Counted from the stretch's first letter, positions 31,831 through 43,358 are shown. The stretch is 64,000 bases of DNA from Anthoceros angustus (GCA_010909165.1 VJWM01000108.1:186001-250000); one strand, 5' to 3'. Numbers and translations are program-made. The notes: a model not told the origin generated them from the letters alone.

Positions 31831-32480
31831 TGTGGCGCGACTTTCGTGATGGCCGGTAGCATCCGTGTCGTTGTAGGAAGAAGTCCGTTCCCAAGGGAAT
31901 GATAGGCTCCGTTTACCGCGTTTCAGGTGATTCCTACCGTCCTTAGCGCTCGTTCAGCCTCAACACACACACATACTCCTAACTACTCACAGCGTTCACC
32001 GTACAGGCCCGGTATGGCCAAACGTTTAAGGACCCGTTCGCGTCCGTATCGTTCACATCCGTCCCTCACACATCCAGTCCTTTCCTCTCTCCCCTCACGC
32101 TACACTCCTCAGTCTTAGAAAAGGCCGGGTTACGATCCGGACCTCCTCCGTTCGCGGGCCTCTCGTCCGGGCTCTGCGCCCTCCGGAGTTCCTCGGCTCA
32201 CGTTCGGTCCGTTCGGTGCGCGGCTCCGGGCGAGCCGTCAGTCACCCTTCACACCACAACGCGTTAGGTCCGTCACGGGACCACAGTCAATCTCCCGGGC
32301 CGTGCACCTTTCGGTGACTCGGGACTCACGTTAGCAAGAAGACACACAAAGGTGCGCAGCGGCATCAACACCAAGAGATGATTTATTGAGGCCTTGGCCC
32401 TCTTATACTCGCCGAAGGTCGGTGCCTTTATTACACCTCTATTACGGTGAGGCCCATTTCGGGGTACCTAACCGCCTACT
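31831..32480 (-). mobile_element. LTR of the right unit (inner limit approximate)
   Basis: Plus-strand start TGTGGCGCGACTTTCG at 31831, adjacent to the primer-binding-site complement GGCGCCAAAA (31821-31830). The TATA complement TCTTATA is at 32401-32407. It is nearly the same sequence as the left unit LTR with scattered 1-3 bp indels. Confidence 0.55.
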
Positions 32481-34129
32481 ACCACCTATTCACCTATCGC
32501 CGTCGGTGGTGGGTGGGATAGCCTCATTCCTTCTTGGCACCGGCCCAAAGCCACATTGCAGGCGCAATCGGATGATCCAGGACCCTTCCTCTTCAGTGCA
32601 GCCGGTGCGCCACGGCGGCGGCGACAGCGATCACCACCAAGTCCTCCTCGTCCTCCCTCTTCTCTCTCGGCGGGCCCCTGCGCGATGGGCCCTCAAGGGT
32701 TGGATCTGCTGGGGTTGGTGATGGCTCTCCCCACTCCCGAGTTTGGACCTCGGGACCTGTCTACTCGAGTCCGGACCTCTAGGTCAGTCTTCCTCGGGGT
32801 GGGGCCTCCTGGACCCAACCCTTCCACAGGGTCGGACCTCGGGGCCGGACTCGTCACTGAGTCTGGATCCCTAAGTCCGGACTTCCTTGAGGCGGACCTC
32901 GGGGTCGGCCTTTCCTCAGTCGGACAAAGTCAGGACCCTCGACTCTGGGCATGCCTCCTCGCGGGCTAGCCAGGTTCATCCAGAGCCCTCCTTGGTTCCC
33001 GAATGCCGGTTGCCCCTTTCCTTCAAGATCCTCCTCGTCCTTCCATGCGAGTCAGACTTACCTCGGTGTGGCGACCCTTCCTCCTCCCGGTTCCTCCCGC
33101 TGCTCTCCTTCGCCGCTGCTGCTGCCGTCGTCAAACAGCGCTCCTAGGACTCCCGCGGTTGTGCTGTCCCCGGGTCCGTCCTCCCTCGCTCCTCCTTCCG
33201 TCCCTTCTGGAAGTCCACCCTCCTGCCTAGGGTGGCGCAGGACCTCCAGAGCCTTGAGGAGCTCTGCGTGGTAGTAGGCGAAGTCGGAATCGACTTGCTG
33301 AATCGCCTCCTCCACATGAGCCCGGAGCACCCGGTACTCCCTCCTCCAGAGGTGCTCGTGGCAGGCGGATCGCCCCTGGCTTTGTCTCGTGGCCAAGCTC
33401 ACCGGTATGGGCGGGCGGACTCCCTTGAGGCCGTCAAGGCTGCCTCAGTTACCTCTTGCAACCTTGGCTGCTTTCGGCGTTCTCCTCCTCCGTTGTTGCT
33501 TGACTCACTTGGTTGCGGGCCATGGAGGTGAGCTCCTCCTTCACCTGGCCGGACGAGCTGTACCTTTCCTCCGGTGCCTTCCTCCCTTCTTCTATTCTTT
33601 CCGGAGGTCCTCCACTTCCTTCTCCAGGCGGTATCCCGTCAGGCTCACGGCTTCCGCCACGTCCTGCGCTGCAACGGCGTCGAACTCCTTGCCGCCTGTT
33701 CTCCTCCGTCTTCAAGCGGGCTGGGCGTTCCACCTCTCGCTCGAAGTCTTGGATTCTCGTTGAGAACCCCTGCTCCGTCGTCTTGGGTTGCAACTCCAAA
33801 GGTGTCCTTGTTGTCCTCCGCCTCCTCCTTCCTCCTTCTTACCTCCTGCGGTGCACCACAGGGTCCCCAATCTCCCGGGTGCTGGCCTCAGCGCCTCCTC
33901 ACGGCTCGGCGTGCTTGCTCCATGACCACTTGCTCGGCCTTGATTGGCGGCTCTCGGCCGCCTCTCTCCACCGGTTCCGATCACGCGATAGTGATCGCGA
34001 TCGGCCTTCCGTGGCCTCCGCCTCCTTGGCCACCTTCACCGAGCCTCTCGGCAGCTCTGGTCGGTCAGCCTCGCGAGATCCGCGCCCGTTCGCTTGCGCC
34101 GGGCGTCCTCTTCTGCGCTCGCCCCTCTG

Positions 34130-35901
34130 CTGAGGTCCTCCGCCCGCTTGGGCCTCCTTGGCTGCTTGTTCCTCGGTGAAGGAATTTAGTCCGGTCCTTG
34201 CGGATGGACGGACCTCCCTCTCCGCCTCCGGCGTTTTCCTTCCTCAATCCTGCCGAGCTTGGCCTTCCTTCTCGCCTCCTGGGCTCCCTCCATGCTCTGG
34301 AGGAGCACCATGCGCCTCGGGTGGCTTCCACCTCCACAGGCCTTCTCGGCCATCCCTTGAGACCCAGGCATACCGTCCATGGTAGCAGGACCACCGTGTT
34401 TCCTCCACGGCGGCTGGTGAGGCTCCCACAAAGTCCGTTGCGGGGCGGCATCTCCGTCCGTCAGGACCTCCATACCTTGATCCGGAGCAAGTCGGTGGGT
34501 TCTCGGACAATCGGGACCCTTAGGTCACGAGTCTTTGACTCGCTTCCCCTCCTTGGCCCTTTTGGCGCGAGCTCCTTCTCGCCCTTTTCTCACAGGGCTC
34601 GGCGGAGGTGATGGAGTCAGGAGCACGCCCTTTGCCCCTTCACATCGGCGGGACCCGGCTCTGGATCTTTGCGCGGTGTCCTCCTCCACAGGCGGCGTCC
34701 CTTCGCCCTCCTTCCTTCCTCCGCTTCTTGCCACTCCGTCGGCGGGGAAGAATCTTGCCGGCCCAGGGTGCAGCGTTGGTAGCCGTGGTCTTGCGTTCTT
34801 GGCTCTCTCACAGTCGGCGGGGCTCCTCGGTAGGAGTGATGGCGGTGGCGCTTGGGGCAGGCTTCTGTGGTGGTGATTACGGTTGGGGCACGGAAGGAGG
34901 AGGCGGGGTGCTTCCCATACTTCCACAGGTGGTGAGGGGTCCGTTCAGGGCGTATGGAGTCAGGAATCCTCGTCATCCTCCTCCGTCCGTTTGGTTTTGT
35001 CGGCCTCCTCCCTCGGCCCTTGCCGCTCCACTTGGGAGGGCCTCCGGTCCTTCCGGGCGCTCGCTCAAGCTCTCCTTCCGAGGAGTTGAAATGCCCCATA
35101 CATGGATCGGTATGGGGCGGAATGGCGGGGCTTCGCCCCGAGCTTGCGAGCTTCACAGCTAAGCCGGCGAAGATAATCCTTCCCAGTCCGCCCTCTTCCC
35201 CGGCTGCGCGTGCGGGAACACTAATAGATTATCACCAAGGTGATCCACCTTGGTGAGTAGGTTCCGATGGGCGATGATCCGGGCCACCGCCTCGGCCATC
35301 AGCAGGTCGGATATCGACCATTGGTGGTCGTTCGTCGAGCCTTAGCATTGTGCTGGACCTATCTTCCCTTCGCCTTGAGGGGCTCGGCACCCTCCCCTCT
35401 TCCTCCTTGGGGCGGTTGTAGGCCGCCTTGGGACCTCAAGGTCCATCGCCTTGGGTCCTCGGAGGTTCTTGGACCGCACCTCCTTGTTGACCCTTGTCCG
35501 GGCAAACTCCGGACGGTGTTGTTGTCAAAGGTCGGACCATTTGGAACACGTCCAAATGCCACTCCTGCACCAATTCCCGCTTCACGGGCGAGCCCAAAGT
35601 CCGGATAGCGCGGGTCACAATGTTCGCTCCACAAGGTTCCATGGCTCCCAAACTTCGCGGGCTTTTGGGTGCCATCGCCTTCTTCTCCCTTGGTTCTTTG
35701 CCGCTTGTCGAAGGCTGGCAGCGCGTTGAGCCTCCTTCGCGTTCGCTTCTCGAGCCTCAGCGGTGAGCGCGCGTCAGTGTCCCGAGATACCGCGAGAGCG
35801 GTGCGGGGCGCAAATCGGTGTCTCGAGGCGCGGTAAATGACCTTCTTCGCGACCACGCCGGAGTAACCGGGCGGGCGCCTCTTCCACATCCGTGGCGCCA
35901 G
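34130..35901 (-). mobile_element. Internal region of a second LTR element, gag-like
   Basis: GC-rich minus-strand coding remnants without pol motifs. The clearest peptide is STNDHQWSISDLLMAEAVAR followed by IIAHRNLLTKVDHLGDNLLV (about 35340-35225). A primer-binding site complementary to a TGGCGCC-type tRNA end (TGGCGCCACGGATG) is at 35887-35900, beside the LTR at 35902. Frame is broken repeatedly. Confidence 0.45.
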
Positions 35902-36275
35902 TGCATGGCTTACTGCGGCGCTACGGCTGCCCGCGTACTGCGGCCTTGCGCGCGCGTGAATACACCGCTATAACGGCCTCAGCAGAGTTACAGTCTGACC
36001 CGCATGCCGTCCTCCACTCAGTCGTCCACGTGGCGTCGCCCGTCAGTCTACGCTCCAACTTCTAAGTTACCTTCACGGCGTACTTATCACCTTTGGTCAC
36101 AGGTGGGTCGGTCTTACCCGTCGCACCGCCGTAGGTCTAAATCGTTCCTCACTCGGTCGAGTATACTCCGGAGTGCCGTCCGGAGTGCTAACCGGGCTTA
36201 TTTCCTCCTTTTTCGCCTCGTTCTATCCTTCGCTCCCACACAAAAACAAAATCCTACCTAATTTCTAACCCCCCA
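35902..36275 (-). mobile_element. 374-bp LTR, TG to CA
   Basis: Plus strand runs TGCATGGCTTACTG to CTAACCCCCCA and ends exactly where copia gag sequence resumes (36276). It shares no obvious identity with the two LTRs at 29419 and 31831, so it is another family. Its partner LTR was not found. Confidence 0.5.
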
Positions 36276-39200
36276 GGGAAGTCCGTAGTCCACAAGGGCT
36301 CCAACTACATCCGCAAAGCTAATCATCACTGGCTGACCGGCTGCTGCAGCTCTACCAGCATCACGAAGTGTGGCACCATAGCTAGTGACAAAAGGTGATG
36401 GTGGGAAGGGTCAGTCAAGTACTCGATCAGCTCTGGGAAACAGAGTGATCAAGGTGGCTCTAAGTTGCTGAATTTTCCAACAAAAGCAGCAACTTTATCA
36501 CCATCACGCATGCGAAGAGTAAAGCGACTCACTTCTAATAGGGACAAGTACATTCTTCACATCGTATGTTTGTGCAAGTCAGGTCCGGATGTCCTCGGCC
36601 TTGGTAAGGAAAGCGACGTCTGGCACTAACACTTCATCAAGCCCACTAATGATGAGGGCTCGGGCTACGTTGTTGTCATTCTCCCATCTCTCCTCATCAA
36701 TTTGTGGAGGAGTAGCTGCAGGTGGCTGGATCTGTCCACTAACAACACCCCACACATGCCGTGCATCTAGTGCAGCACGCATGCGAACACTCCAGACGGG
36801 ATATTTAGTCCCGTTAAACCGATCCCGCTCCTTGAACTCAATTGTGTAAGAAGGCTGATAGGCTATTGGCGATTACTGTCTGAGGTTGTGAGCCACCTAA
36901 ACCAGTCTTTGTATTGCGAGGATCCTTGCACGACCCGGTTCCTTGTCCAAGCCCGGTTCCATATCCACTCACGGGATTCCCAAATCCAGCTCCAAACGTC
37001 GGCAGTGGGTTGGCGAATCCAGCTCCTGTTGTAGGCGGTGGATTCCCAAGTCCACCGTAGCTTGGCGGTGGGTTGTATGTCTATGCTTGAGGGAAACCTG
37101 GGTAGGTTGAACCTGATGCTTGTGCTGAAGAAAATCCTGCTCCAGCCCCGGTGAAGGTAAAGTTCGATCCTGTGCCTCCTATTGACCCTGTTGAGAAAGG
37201 TCCAGGTGCAAAATTAGGAAAATTGCCTGCTGGGATCCATCCTGATGTTGATGTCGTTCGGTTTCCTTGTGACAGGAAAGAGCCAAATGATGTCTGACCA
37301 AAAGCGGTCTGTGTAGGAGAACCAAAGGCCGATCCGGCAACTCGGGCGGCGCGCATCAAGTAGCATGGCCTCACACAGTCGGGAGGCGGCTAATGTCCTC
37401 GTCATCCGAACCTTGGCTGCACAATTTCCGACCATGATGTGTTCACGGGCTGCCGAGGCAGTATGAAATGGTGTAAAGTGTGTAAAAGGAATTTCGAGGC
37501 GCTCGGTATTTGAGGCGTGCAAGAAAATCGGTGATCCTCCACTCCGTCGGCGATCACAGGCTATACAGCGGATCACAGGCGTCTAGGCGGCCGATCTGGA
37601 TCATGGCGCTGATCCTGATCACGGTGGCGGATCTGGATGCGTGCACACGATCCAATGATGCTGGTGATCTTGGGCGCACTACGTGGGGTGATCGAGAACC
37701 CTATGTGGTGCGGTGTGGCTACGGGCCATGTTCACCTGGCCGGATGCAAGCGGCACCCCTGGCCAGCTTGGCGGGAAGCCGTGCACCCCGCCTCGCCTGC
37801 CGTCGGCAGATCCCGCCATGATGAAACCCGGATCAATCCACATGCGGCCGTGAGGCGTGGCTACCGTGCTCGATCGATGGGGAGGGTCATGCCGTGAGAC
37901 CTTGGCGCCGTGGGCGAAATCGCGTGATCCGGCCGTCTGCGCGATCAGGCCGTGAGGGCGTGCGCTGCGGGCTGATCTGCCGTGAGGCCGTGAGGGCGTG
38001 CGCTGCTAATCTTGATCTAGATGCCCGTACGGTGTGTGCGGGAATGTAATGAAAAATAAGGAAAATTGCTGGGATCCATCCTGATGTTGATGTCGTTCGG
38101 TTTCCTTGTGACAGGAAAGAGCCAAATGATGTCTGACCAAAAGCGGTCTGTGTAGGAGAACCAGGCGTCGATCCAGCAACTCCGGAGGCGGCGCCCGCAT
38201 CCGTAGCATGGCCTCCTGCCTGAAATTCGGGAGCAGCGCTAATGTCCTCGTCATCCGAACCTTGGCTGCCTGAATTTCCAGCCATGATGTGTTCACGGGC
38301 TGCACGAGACAGAAGTATGAAATGGTGTAAAGTGTGTAAAAGGAATTTCCAGGCGCTCGGTATTTGAGGCGTGCAAGAAAATCGGTGATCCTCCACTCCG
38401 CGTGATCACAGGCTATACAGCGGATCACAGGCGTCTAGGCGGCCGATCTGGATCATGGCGCTGATCCTGATCACGGTGGCGGATCTGGATGCGTGCACAC
38501 GATCCAATGATGCTGGTGATCTTGGGCGCACTACGTGGGGATCGAGAACCCTATGTGGTGCGGTGTGGCTACGGCATGTTCACCTGGCCGGATGCAAGCG
38601 GCACCCCCGCTTAGCGCGGGCTCGAGCCTTCAAACTGGAAGGTGCACCCCGCCTCGCCTGCCGTCTGGCGGATCCCGCCATGATGAAACCCGGATCAATC
38701 CACATGCGGCGTGAGGCGTGGCTACCGTGCTTTCGATCGATGGGGAGGGTCATGCCGTGAGACCTTGGCGCCGTGGGCGAAATCGCAGCGGCCGATCCGC
38801 GTCTGCGATCCTGCCGTGAGGCCGTGAGGGCGTGCGCCTGCGGCTAATCTTGATCTAGATGCCCAGCCCTGGTGTGTGCGTACGGGAATGTAATGAAAAA
38901 ATAAGCTTGGTCCTTTTGCAAATTGGCAGATCCTGACTTAATCCTGCATGCAATCCCGTTCCTAAGTGTGCATAAAATAACCCTGGTGCAAAGATCAAAG
39001 CCTGGCCTGGTGCACAAATCAGACCCTGTCCGGATCCTCTCGATGCGAAATTGATATTCACGGGTGCGGATCGAACCACGCCTCAAGCAAGTTGGGCGGA
39101 ATCACATTCGGCGGTCACGGGGAAGGTGAAAGGGTGGCCAATGGTTGTGGTTGAGAAGCGTCGGCATGTCTTGGGTTGAGCTTTCGGCTTTGCTCATGGG

Positions 39201-39659
39201 GTAAAAATTAATCAATTAATTAATTAATTAAACCCTCGTGCTGACCTCATCTGCACGATGTTGCCGTGCCGCTTCAACTTAATTGCCGTCCTTTCGGTTT
39301 CTAGCTCACGACTCTTCGAATCTCCCGTCCCTTTTTGCAAATTTGTAAAATTTGTTGGGTAGGGAGGCCGGGCAATGCCCGCTAAATTCACAAGATCGTA
39401 TGGCGATGCCCATTAACTATGGGGCCATCGCTCAATTCCAGATTCGCTCTGAATTGCCTTGCCAGGGCATCAAGTTGCTGATTAATGCCGTTGATTTCCG
39501 AAAAATTTGTCCCGTAAGTGCCTGATTGCGAGTTGTGTGTCGAAACAGCATCACTTGCAAGTCTCCTAAGGTAACAACGGGTTCATCATAAACCTCACTA
39601 AGCAAAAATCGCCGCGAGGCTTCCTGTGCTTGATTGCCTTGGGCTGAGGGTTGCTCCAC
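36276..39659 (-). pseudogene. Copia gag region, duplicated internally
   Basis: From the right: Met at 39659 opens MEQPSAQGNQAQEASRRFLL, a 75-codon stretch; then MAGNSGSQGSDDEDISAAPE (38286) with the Gly/Phe-rich TAFGQTSFGSFLSQGNRTT; then a second copy from about 37440; then NFTFTGAGAGFSSAQASGS and repeated NPPPSYGGLGNP-like text (about 37080-36950); then the gag core VRMRAALDARHVWGVVSGQI (36790) and RALIISGLDEVLVPDVAFLT (36660). Stops and frame changes are frequent. It is the gag of the composite copia element. Confidence 0.75.
37209..38905. repeat. 839-bp tandem duplication within the copia gag/leader
   Basis: GGGATCCATCCTGATGTTGATG recurs at 37232 and 38071, CGGATCACAGGCGTCTAGGC near 37570 and 38420, and GGGAATGTAATGAAAAA near 38041 and 38884. 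Copies differ by many 1-15 bp indels. Confidence 0.85.
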
Positions 39660-39959
39660 GATGTTGTGAATTCCTTCTATCCTGTGATACCTAAACTGTT
39701 CGTATGGCGGGGTAATGTGGAGATGTAGAAGGCGATTGGCGGAACATGTGGTGGCGAGTTACATTTAATGAAGATGATCGTGATAGTTGGCTTGTGCGCC
39801 CTAGACGATCCCTCTCTCTGATATATCTATCAGTGATGAAATTAAAGAAACTCTCATTTGCGGGCACTGGTTCCTATTGCAGAGCATTTTCCAGTGAAAT
39901 GTCTGCATGTCTCTCTTAGCAGTGCAGCGGAAGATAGATGATACCTTGCTTTGATACCA

Positions 39960-40121
39960 TGACAATATTGCTTAGAGAGAACAACAAACTTGAATAATAA
40001 AATAATGATGGTAATGATTACAAAGAGTTGGTCTTAAATACTAAACCCTAAGTAATGTATTTAACCCTAGTTTAAGTAATCTAGTGACCGTGGTTACTAT
40101 AATAAACTATGGAGTTTAACA
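39960..40121 (-). mobile_element. 5' LTR of the composite copia
   Basis: 162 bp, near-identical to 26503-26664. The adjoining GCTTTGATACCA (39948-39959) is the complement of the primer-binding site. Confidence 0.95.
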
Positions 40122-40335
40122 AGAAGAGAGAAGAGAGAAGAGAGAAGAGAGAAGAGAGAAGAGAGAAGAGAGAAGAGAGAAGAGAGAAGAGAAAGAGAGC
40201 GAGAGAGAAAGCAAGAGAGGACGAGAGAGGACGAGAGAGGAGCTAGAGAGGATAGGGAGCAAGAGAGGAGAAGGAAGGAGCAAGAGAGAAAAGAGAAAAA
40301 GACAAAAAGAGAAGAGAGGAGGAAGAAAAGTGTGA
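40122..40335. repeat. (GAGAGAA)n microsatellite, right part, grading into purine-rich DNA
   Basis: Pure heptamers from 40122 to about 40190, then imperfect GAGA-rich sequence. It is the continuation of the tract at 26381-26502. Confidence 0.9.
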
Positions 40336-40365
40336 GAGCAATCTAGAAAAGAGGAGGAGGGCGGA

Positions 40366-40465
40366 CGCGTCGGCGGATGGAGCCACGCGCCAGGCCGGCG
40401 GCGGATGAAACCACGCGCCAGGCCGGCGGCGGATGGAGATGGAGCCACGCGGCCGGGCGCGGATG
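40366..40465. repeat. About 30-bp tandem repeat, three imperfect copies
   Basis: GGCGGATGGAGCCACGCG or GGCGGATGAAACCACGCG with CCAGGCCGGC recurs at about 40371, 40399 and 40429. Confidence 0.8.
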
Positions 40466-41633
40466 GAGGAGCTGTGCCGGCGGCGATCGCGTGTGGGAGT
40501 GGGACTGGAGCGCGCAAGTCCGCTTGAGGAAGGCTGTATACGGGAGGAACAACTAGTTCCATCGGTGGCGGCATCTCGACGTCAAGTGGAAGTAGCAGAT
40601 AAGGCTGAGGCTCGGGAGGCAGGGCTGCGGAGGGGAGGAGCGGGAGGCGATGCTGTGCGAGCTGACGGCATTGGAGGCCACCGGATGTATAGCGGACTTG
40701 GTAGTATGGAAGGGCTGCAATCATGTTTTTGTTGAAGGTCTTGGGCATGATGTGGGGATTTTCGTTGTACAACGAAAATCCCCACATCATGTCCATACAT
40801 ATGCACGATGTTTAGTGCACCCAACTGTAATCAGAGGTTTGCCGCCTGCTCTGAAGGCCCTGCCTGTGAAGGTTGAAGGCGGCTTTCATGTTACTGTTGG
40901 CCATCCCCTCTTCCTGTTTCGAGCCGGATCGTGCTTCTTCTTGTTTGAAAGAGGATCGTGCTTCTCAATGTTTCCAGCATCGTGGGTTCCCTAAGAAATA
41001 CATGGTCGCAAAGTCCCTAGCTGCGAAGACGGGGACACGGCCGTGGGCCTGTGCATGGTTGGCAAACCCTGGCCGTGCCGGCGGCCGCGGCCGTCATTGC
41101 ATGCGAAGCCCATGCCAGCGGCTGAGTCGGGTTTGACAACCAGATGGAGCGGCCGGTGCAGCGGCCAGGTTAGGGTTTGGCGGCCATTGGATACCATCCA
41201 AGAAAACTTAATGGCACAAGGTAGGGCGCAAACATCCGAAGACTTAGTATCCCGTCTCTTTGTTTTCAAAGGTGGAAGCACTGAAAATTTTTCAAGGACA
41301 CCCGTTTCGAGGACATAGTGTGTGTCCCCTTTGGTGCTTGGCCGCTCTTGGTTAGGGCGCCAAAGCGAACATCTGACCTTCTGCTGTGAAAAAAGAATCC
41401 GTACTGGAATGTAGGATATATTCCTCAAGATCCCTACGCCTTGCATGGGTTTCGCGAGAAAAAAAATGGCCCATCCCCTCTGTCCTCTTTGGTATGCCAT
41501 AGCCTTCCAGCCCCAGTTGCCAAAATTAAATTACGGATGAAGGAAGCAAAATAAATGACTGAAGAAACACCCTGTCTTTACAATTCTTGGTCCTGTGATC
41601 ACATGCATGCAGAACATGGGGTGATAACTTGCT
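40466..41633. other. Gene-free region with a perfect palindrome
   Basis: No gene was recognised. It contains the palindrome at 40746-40791 and an 18-bp duplicated GGATCGTGCTTCT motif (about 40926 and 40952). Confidence 0.35.
40746..40791. repeat. Perfect 46-bp palindrome
   Basis: Two 23-bp arms meet at TTGT/ACAA between 40768 and 40769 with no spacer; left arm begins CATGATGTGGGGATTTTCG. The match stops at 40745/40792. Confidence 0.95.
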
Positions 41634-41775
41634 GTCAAAAACCCGGCGTGCATCTTTCAGTTCACCACATTTTGCATACATGTCCACCAGGCAGGCAGGT
41701 GACCAACCAATGTGTCATCCAGCAGTTCTAGTTCGACAATCCGTGTGTGCAACTGTCTGCCCCTCCCGCCCGTGA
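41634..41775 (-). pseudogene. Single PPR repeat fragment
   Basis: The minus strand reads QLHTRIVELELLDDTLVGH in one frame and [20 protein letters not shown] in another, typical PPR text. Too short and frameshifted to be a gene. Confidence 0.6.
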
Positions 41776-41795
41776 GGCGCCTCCTCACGGTTGAT

Positions 41796-42505
41796 GAGGA
41801 GGTACCTCATCAACCGTACTCACTGCCATACAAGCAATGCTGATTAGGGTTGTTCGGGTGGGGGCCCGCACGCTGTCGGCCCCCGATCCAAAATTGCAAC
41901 AATTTTCTCTTTCCGGCCCCGTGCAGGACTACTGACTTGCACGGCAGACCTATCTGAAAGATCACTAGGTTATAATCCCACAGGTTGCTCCGTCTGTTGA
42001 GCGGCCCAATGTGGGGTAATTGTTCGCTCTCCACTCCTCACTGTTCCGGCCGGTGTACACAGTTACATTGTGCCTGTTGGACAGAACAAGTGGCTCATGT
42101 CCGAGCCTTTGGCGGGCATACCAGCAAATCAGGGCATTTCAGATCACCACATCCTTTGTGTTCAGTTGGCTTTCTTCAACAGCCCCTCAGGGCTATCCTC
42201 TACAGCTGGATGAGGGAGAGGCACCTCGTCAGCCGTGTTTCACTGGCGAACATGCAGTGCTGATAGGGGTTGATCGGGTAGGGGCCCTCATGAGTCGGCC
42301 CCAGTTCCAAAATTGTTTCTAATACTTAAGATTATGTCGCCCGTGCAGATTATCAAATATGCACGATAGAACTGTATAGGAAGAGCACCGGCTGATAATC
42401 CCACAGGTTGTTCCGTCAACTGAGCGGCCCAATGTGGGGTAGTTGTTCGCTCTCCACTCTTCAATGTTCCGGCCGGTGGAGACATTTACATTGTGCCTGT
42501 TGTTT
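41796..42505. repeat. Direct duplication of about 285 bp, period about 418 bp
   Basis: Copies at about 41805-42085 and 42224-42505 share GCTGAT(T/A)(A)GGGTTG, TCGGCCCC, ATAATCCCACAGGTTG, TGAGCGGCCCAATGTGGGGT and TGTTCCGGCCGGTG. The stretch between holds another PPR scrap (minus NTKDVVI, near 42160). A 13-bp inverted repeat with a 5-nt loop (ACGGTTGATGAGG) sits at 41796-41826. Confidence 0.75.
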
Positions 42506-43340
42506 TAGCATGCCTTGTTTTGGCGAGCAGAGGCAGGCGGATATGAGAAGAGCGTGCGGATTGAACACTTTCCCCAAGAAGCTGGCCAGAGGTCTGTCTC
42601 AACACTTGCCGTATGCTCGACATCCACTGCTTCGTCCTGTGTAGGACAACGTTCCTGTCCGTTTTTGGAGACCTTGTGGAGTCTTGTCGGCTGCCCAAAG
42701 ACAAAATGAGGAACAACCAAGAGCCGAGCATGCAGTGTAGAGACATACCAGCCATCGGCAGGAGATTGAATGAAGCAGATCTAGAGCCTTGATGTACCAA
42801 TTCAGATGCCATGACCTCTGCGTATCCTCTCTACGCTCTCTTGAAGTTCAGGCGAGTACTTCAATTCCTCTTCAATTACAGCAGCAAAGGAAGTTTTCAT
42901 TGTGGCCGCATGTTGGTGGGGATTGGTGGGGATTGATGGTTCCTTGGGAGGAATTCGAGAAACATCTTGTGGAAGCTGCAGCTCACAAAATCAGTGTGCC
43001 CTTGGAAGAGAACGGATAAGGGGGTTCAGGCACCACATCAATGTAAGGTAAGCCCGCACTGCTCGACCTGCATTGTGCTTAAACCCTATGGACAGCCGTG
43101 TCACACCTAGGCTTTATGTACTTCAAACGCAAAACGTGTTCAAGTCTCGGCTACTGCATGAGGCGGTGGCATGCCAACAACGTTTGGTCATTTTGCACAG
43201 ATTCATAATCCGTTGAGACAGGCGCATGTGGAGCACAAGCAGCCCAGCCCACCCAGGTAGCCCGGTGTCTTGGCGCCGCGCCAGATGCCTGCAGGCCACT
43301 TGTGGTACGGAATCCGAAGCACATGTGGAGATGGGCAAGC
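42506..43340. other. Gene-free spacer upstream of the cupin gene
   Basis: No coding or RNA features recognised. Confidence 0.35.
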
Positions 43341-43358
43341 CTCCGCAGGAACCAGGGG

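Larger units (their letters stand above)
29270..34100 (-). repeat. 2.4-kb tandem direct repeat of LTR plus gag-like units
   Basis: The block 29274-31690 recurs at 31690-34100 with many small indels; period about 2.4 kb (boundary TG at 29419 and 31831; TATA box complement at 30008 and 32401). On the minus strand each unit has a gag-like Glu/Arg-rich region (for example TEQGFSTRIQDFEREVE and SSGQVKEELTSMARNQVSQA, 33800-33450), then an LTR with TATAAGAGGG and AATAAA (32382-32387 complement), then a primer-binding site TTTTGGCGCCTGTCGGGAA (31813-31830) of the tRNA-Asp-like type used by Tat/Athila gypsy elements. No pol motifs were found, so these look like gag-only, non-autonomous LTR elements in tandem. 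Confidence 0.65.
26503..40121 (-). mobile_element. Composite 13.6-kb Ty1/copia element with nested insertions
   Basis: Two 162-bp LTRs (26503-26664 and 39960-40121) are flanked by the same 5-bp target duplication AGAAG (26498-26502 and 40122-40126). On the minus strand the order is 5' LTR (right), primer-binding site TGGTATCAAAGC (39948-39959), gag (39659-36276), nested foreign DNA (36275-28173), reverse transcriptase and RNase H (28170 to about 26830), polypurine tract GTTAAGGGGGTG (about 26665-26676), 3' LTR (left). Protease, integrase and the start of RT are missing, so the copia was rearranged or partly deleted when the foreign DNA arrived. Confidence 0.9.

Noticed and set aside
30888-35162. 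Several long plus-strand frames (up to 226 codons)
   Set aside because: GC-rich mirror frames of minus-strand gag-like sequence, Ser/Leu/Pro-rich without domains.
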